From NCBI GenBank assembly GCA_030603635.1, contig JAUVXK010000017.1:1-35691 (forward strand): a stretch of DNA of 35,691 bases, given 5' to 3'. Below are positions 33,839-35,691 of the stretch, one piece after another. Position 1 is the first letter of the stretch, and each line of letters begins with the position of its first letter. Source of the DNA: Burkholderiales bacterium (GTDB lineage: Bacteria > Pseudomonadota > Gammaproteobacteria > Burkholderiales > Burkholderiaceae_C). Below the pieces are notes generated by a model. The model worked only from the letters and a program-made list of their open reading frames with translations. It was not told where the DNA came from and searched no databases. The translations under genes were made by a program, and so were the position numbers.

Positions 33839-33867
33839 TTGGCCGATTGACCAGTCCACTTTACAAT
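33839..33867 (+). promoter_or_regulatory. Promoter of the ABC-F gene
   Basis: -35 TTGGCC (33839-33844), a 17-base spacer and -10 TACAAT (33862-33867). Transcription starting near 33874 would give a leader of about 110 bases before the ABC-F ATG. Confidence 0.65.
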
Positions 33868-33899
33868 TCACAACCACGCACCACAAAGGACCCACTCCC

Positions 33900-33911
33900 A
33901 TGCGCCACTGA
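33900..33911 (+). CDS. Three-codon upstream ORF (Met-Arg-His) in the ABC-F leader
   Basis: ATG CGC CAC TGA, with AAAGGA at 33885-33890 nine bases before the ATG, a better ribosome site than that of the main gene. A 6-bp hairpin GCCGTT-GCAC-AACGGC (33916-33931) follows the stop directly, and then the terminator-like hairpin. I infer a leader peptide whose translation could control read-through. It is too short for similarity tests. Confidence 0.5.
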   Translation: MRH

Positions 33912-33935
33912 TGCCGCCGTTGCACAACGGCAAAT

Positions 33936-33966
33936 CTCCGCTGCCCCTTATGCGGGGGAGTTTTTT
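33936..33966 (+). terminator. Terminator-like attenuator before the ABC-F gene
   Basis: CTGCCCC-TTATGC-GGGGGAG forms a GC-rich hairpin with one mismatch and is followed at once by TTTTTT (33961-33966). It lies 17 bases before the ABC-F ATG and after its promoter, so it is placed to act as an attenuator, not as the end of another gene. Confidence 0.6.
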
Positions 33967-33983
33967 GCATCACTGGATTCTGT

Positions 33984-35615
33984 ATGGCAGCTTGTTTTCT
34001 CTCCTTGGAGGGCGTTTCCTGCGTCCTGCCCACTGGAGAAACCCTGTTTTCTGACCTCACCGAGACGTTCGACCAGCGCCACACGGGCCTGGTGGGGCGC
34101 AACGGTTGTGGCAAAACCGTGCTGGCGCGCATGTTGGCGGGTCAGTTGCAGCCTACCCACGGGCGCTGCGTGTGCACGGGCACGGTGCACTACCTGGCCC
34201 AGCAGGTCAGCCCACCGGCCAACGCCACGGTGGCTGATTTGGCGGGCGTGCAGGGCGTGCTGGATGCGCTGCAGCGCATAGAGGCGGGCAGTGTCGCGCC
34301 AGCGGACTTCGACGCGGTGGCCGACCAGTGGGACATGCCCCAGCAGCTTCAACTGGCGTTGACCGAGCAGGGGCTGACGCACGTGAGCGCCAACACACCG
34401 GCCAGCGTGCTGAGCGGCGGCGAGTTGATGCGAGTGTGCCTGATCGGTGCTCAGTTGTCGCAGGCGGATTTCCTCATCCTCGACGAACCCACCAATCACC
34501 TGGACCGCCAAGGCCGGCAGGCCTTGATGGACGGTTTGCGGCACTGGAAGCGGGGGCTGTTGGTGATCAGCCACGACCGGCAGTTGCTGGGGGGCATGGA
34601 CCGCATCGTGGAGTTGTCGCCCCTGGGTTTGCGCAGCTACGGGGGCAGCTACGCCTTTTATGCGCAGGCCAAGGCCAAGGAGCAGGCGGCTGCGCTGGCC
34701 GAGCTGGACCGCGCCAAGCTGGAGCGCCGGCGCGAACAACAGGCCCTGCAACAGCAACGCGAGCGGCAAGAGAAACGGCAGGCGAGCGGCGCGCGCGATG
34801 GCAAGCAGGCGAACCAGGCCAAGATACTGCTGGACCGCCAGAAGGCGCGCAGCGAACAATCCATGGGCAAACTGCACCGCCAGCAGGCCGCAAGGCAGGC
34901 AGAACTGGCCGAGCGGGTGCGGGAGGCCGCCCAACAGGTGGTGCCATACCTGCACATCCACCTGCACGCGCCCGCTGCCCCCGGTGTGGCGCAACGGGTG
35001 GTGGCCGAACTGAACCGCGTGGCGCTGCCGTGGGTACCGCCCAAAACGAGGCACATCAGCCTGCAGGTGAGGGGGCAGCAGCGCATCGGTCTGGTGGGCC
35101 CCAATGGCTGCGGCAAATCCACCTTGCTCAAAGTGCTGGCGGGCCGGGTGGAACCGGTGTCGGGTGAGCGCGAGGTGAGGGGCCACGTGGCCTACCTGGA
35201 TCAGACCCTGGACACGCTGGACCCGCAGCGCACCGTGCTGGAACAGGCCATGGCGGTGAACCGCACGCTGAACGAGGGCGAGCAGCGCATGCGGCTCGCG
35301 CAACTGGGGCTGGACGCGCGCAAGATCACCGTTCCCAGTGGCTGCCTGAGCGGCGGGGAGCGGCTGAAGGCCGCCTTGGCCTGCCTGCTGTATGCCGACA
35401 CGCCACCGGCCTTGTTGCTACTGGACGAGCCCAGCAACCACCTGGACCTGCCTTCCTTGCAGGCCCTGGAAAGGGTGTTGCTGAGCCACCCGGGGGCGTT
35501 GATCGTGGCTTCGCACGACGAGGCGTTTCTGGCGGCACTGGTGCTGACCCACTGGCTGGTGGCGGGCGAGGAGGGCTGGGATCTGAGGCCCGTCCTCACC
35601 CCCTTACCACCATGA
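33984..35615 (+). CDS. ABC-F family ATPase
   Basis: A soluble, membrane-free ATPase with two ABC domains in one chain, the ABC-F class that acts on the ribosome (translation rescue or antibiotic protection). The first domain has Walker A GRNGCGKT (38-45), signature LSGGE and Walker B FLILDEPTNHLD. The second has GPNGCGKST (372-380), LSGGERL and LLLLDEPSNHLD. Both catalytic glutamates are present. The linker (about 210-310) is a long charged helix pair rich in Arg, Gln and Lys, the interdomain arm that enters the ribosome. The 543-residue length is normal. The start has a weak ribosome site. Substrate or subfamily cannot be fixed by eye; a leader with an attenuator would fit a translation-linked role. 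Confidence 0.93.
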   Translation: MAACFLSLEGVSCVLPTGETLFSDLTETFDQRHTGLVGRNGCGKTVLARMLAGQLQPTHGRCVCTGTVHYLAQQVSPPANATVADLAGVQGVLDALQRIEAGSVAPADFDAVADQWDMPQQLQLALTEQGLTHVSANTPASVLSGGELMRVCLIGAQLSQADFLILDEPTNHLDRQGRQALMDGLRHWKRGLLVISHDRQLLGGMDRIVELSPLGLRSYGGSYAFYAQAKAKEQAAALAELDRAKLERRREQQALQQQRERQEKRQASGARDGKQANQAKILLDRQKARSEQSMGKLHRQQAARQAELAERVREAAQQVVPYLHIHLHAPAAPGVAQRVVAELNRVALPWVPPKTRHISLQVRGQQRIGLVGPNGCGKSTLLKVLAGRVEPVSGEREVRGHVAYLDQTLDTLDPQRTVLEQAMAVNRTLNEGEQRMRLAQLGLDARKITVPSGCLSGGERLKAALACLLYADTPPALLLLDEPSNHLDLPSLQALERVLLSHPGALIVASHDEAFLAALVLTHWLVAGEEGWDLRPVLTPLPP

Positions 35616-35691
35616 CCTTCAGCGCCCGATCTGGCGACACATCCGCAAACGCGGGTGGATTGGGCAGGCGTTGTTCCACCACCAACCCCGG
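35596..35691 (-). CDS. Unidentified protein, C-terminal end (continues beyond window)
   Basis: An open frame on the minus strand enters at the window edge and stops with TGA at 35598-35596, overlapping the convergent ABC-F end by 20 bases. The 31 visible residues end DVSPDRALKVMVVRG, a credible protein terminus with balanced codons. I do not recognise the family. Confidence 0.4.
   Translation of the reverse strand, partial: PGLVVEQRLPNPPAFADVSPDRALKVMVVRG

Noticed and set aside
1-35691. CRISPR arrays, rRNA genes, prophage structural genes or a replication origin
   Set aside because: No regularly spaced repeats, rRNA sequence, phage morphogenesis genes or DnaA-box cluster were seen.

Overview
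The window looks like the chromosome of a high-GC betaproteobacterium of the order Burkholderiales, probably Comamonadaceae-like. That judgement rests on gene order (cysS, alkA, accA, tilS, lysC, tRNA-Ser; a Pcm-like protein, rhodanese and TolC; yjgA divergent from pmbA; rpsU before yqeY) and on protein style. It is inference, not a database result.

Bases 1-24099 are ordinary core genome. In order they hold: the end of cysS, a 3-methyladenine DNA glycosylase, accA (TTG start), tilS (GTG start) and lysC; tRNA-Ser(GCT) with a clean terminator; a drug/metabolite transporter, a DUF3750 protein and a YigZ-family protein; a minus-strand envelope operon (pcm-like, rhodanese, tolC); a minus-strand run suhB, YcgR-like PilZ protein, HDOD protein, mutS; trmJ and cysE; mog and yjgA, with pmbA divergent; rpsU, yqeY, murI; a two-domain PPK2 polyphosphate kinase; and a YhiN-family flavoprotein.

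Bases about 24264-33532 form an accessory metal-resistance island. It opens with a broken ynfA gene, a MerR/CadR-type regulator with a recognisable long-spacer operator, and a short CDF cation transporter with a His-rich tail. A DUF3703 protein and a CzcI-like periplasmic protein follow. Then comes a compact six-gene block: accessory signal peptidase II (lspA), DsbB, a DsbA-like thioredoxin-fold protein, an SCO lipoprotein, an M23 peptidase and an L,D-transpeptidase. Several start and stop codons overlap as ATGA. I infer an envelope-repair module: LspA matures the SCO lipoprotein, DsbB and the DsbA-like protein handle thiols, and the last two enzymes remodel peptidoglycan under metal stress. 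The island ends in a short tyrosine recombinase gene that is split at codons 10-11 by a complete IS3-family element with 27-bp inverted ends and a 4-bp target duplication.

Bases 33533-35691 hold an intergenic stretch, then a promoter, a three-codon upstream ORF and a terminator-like hairpin in front of an ABC-F ATPase gene. This is a candidate attenuation leader. The window closes with the 3' end of a probable minus-strand gene.
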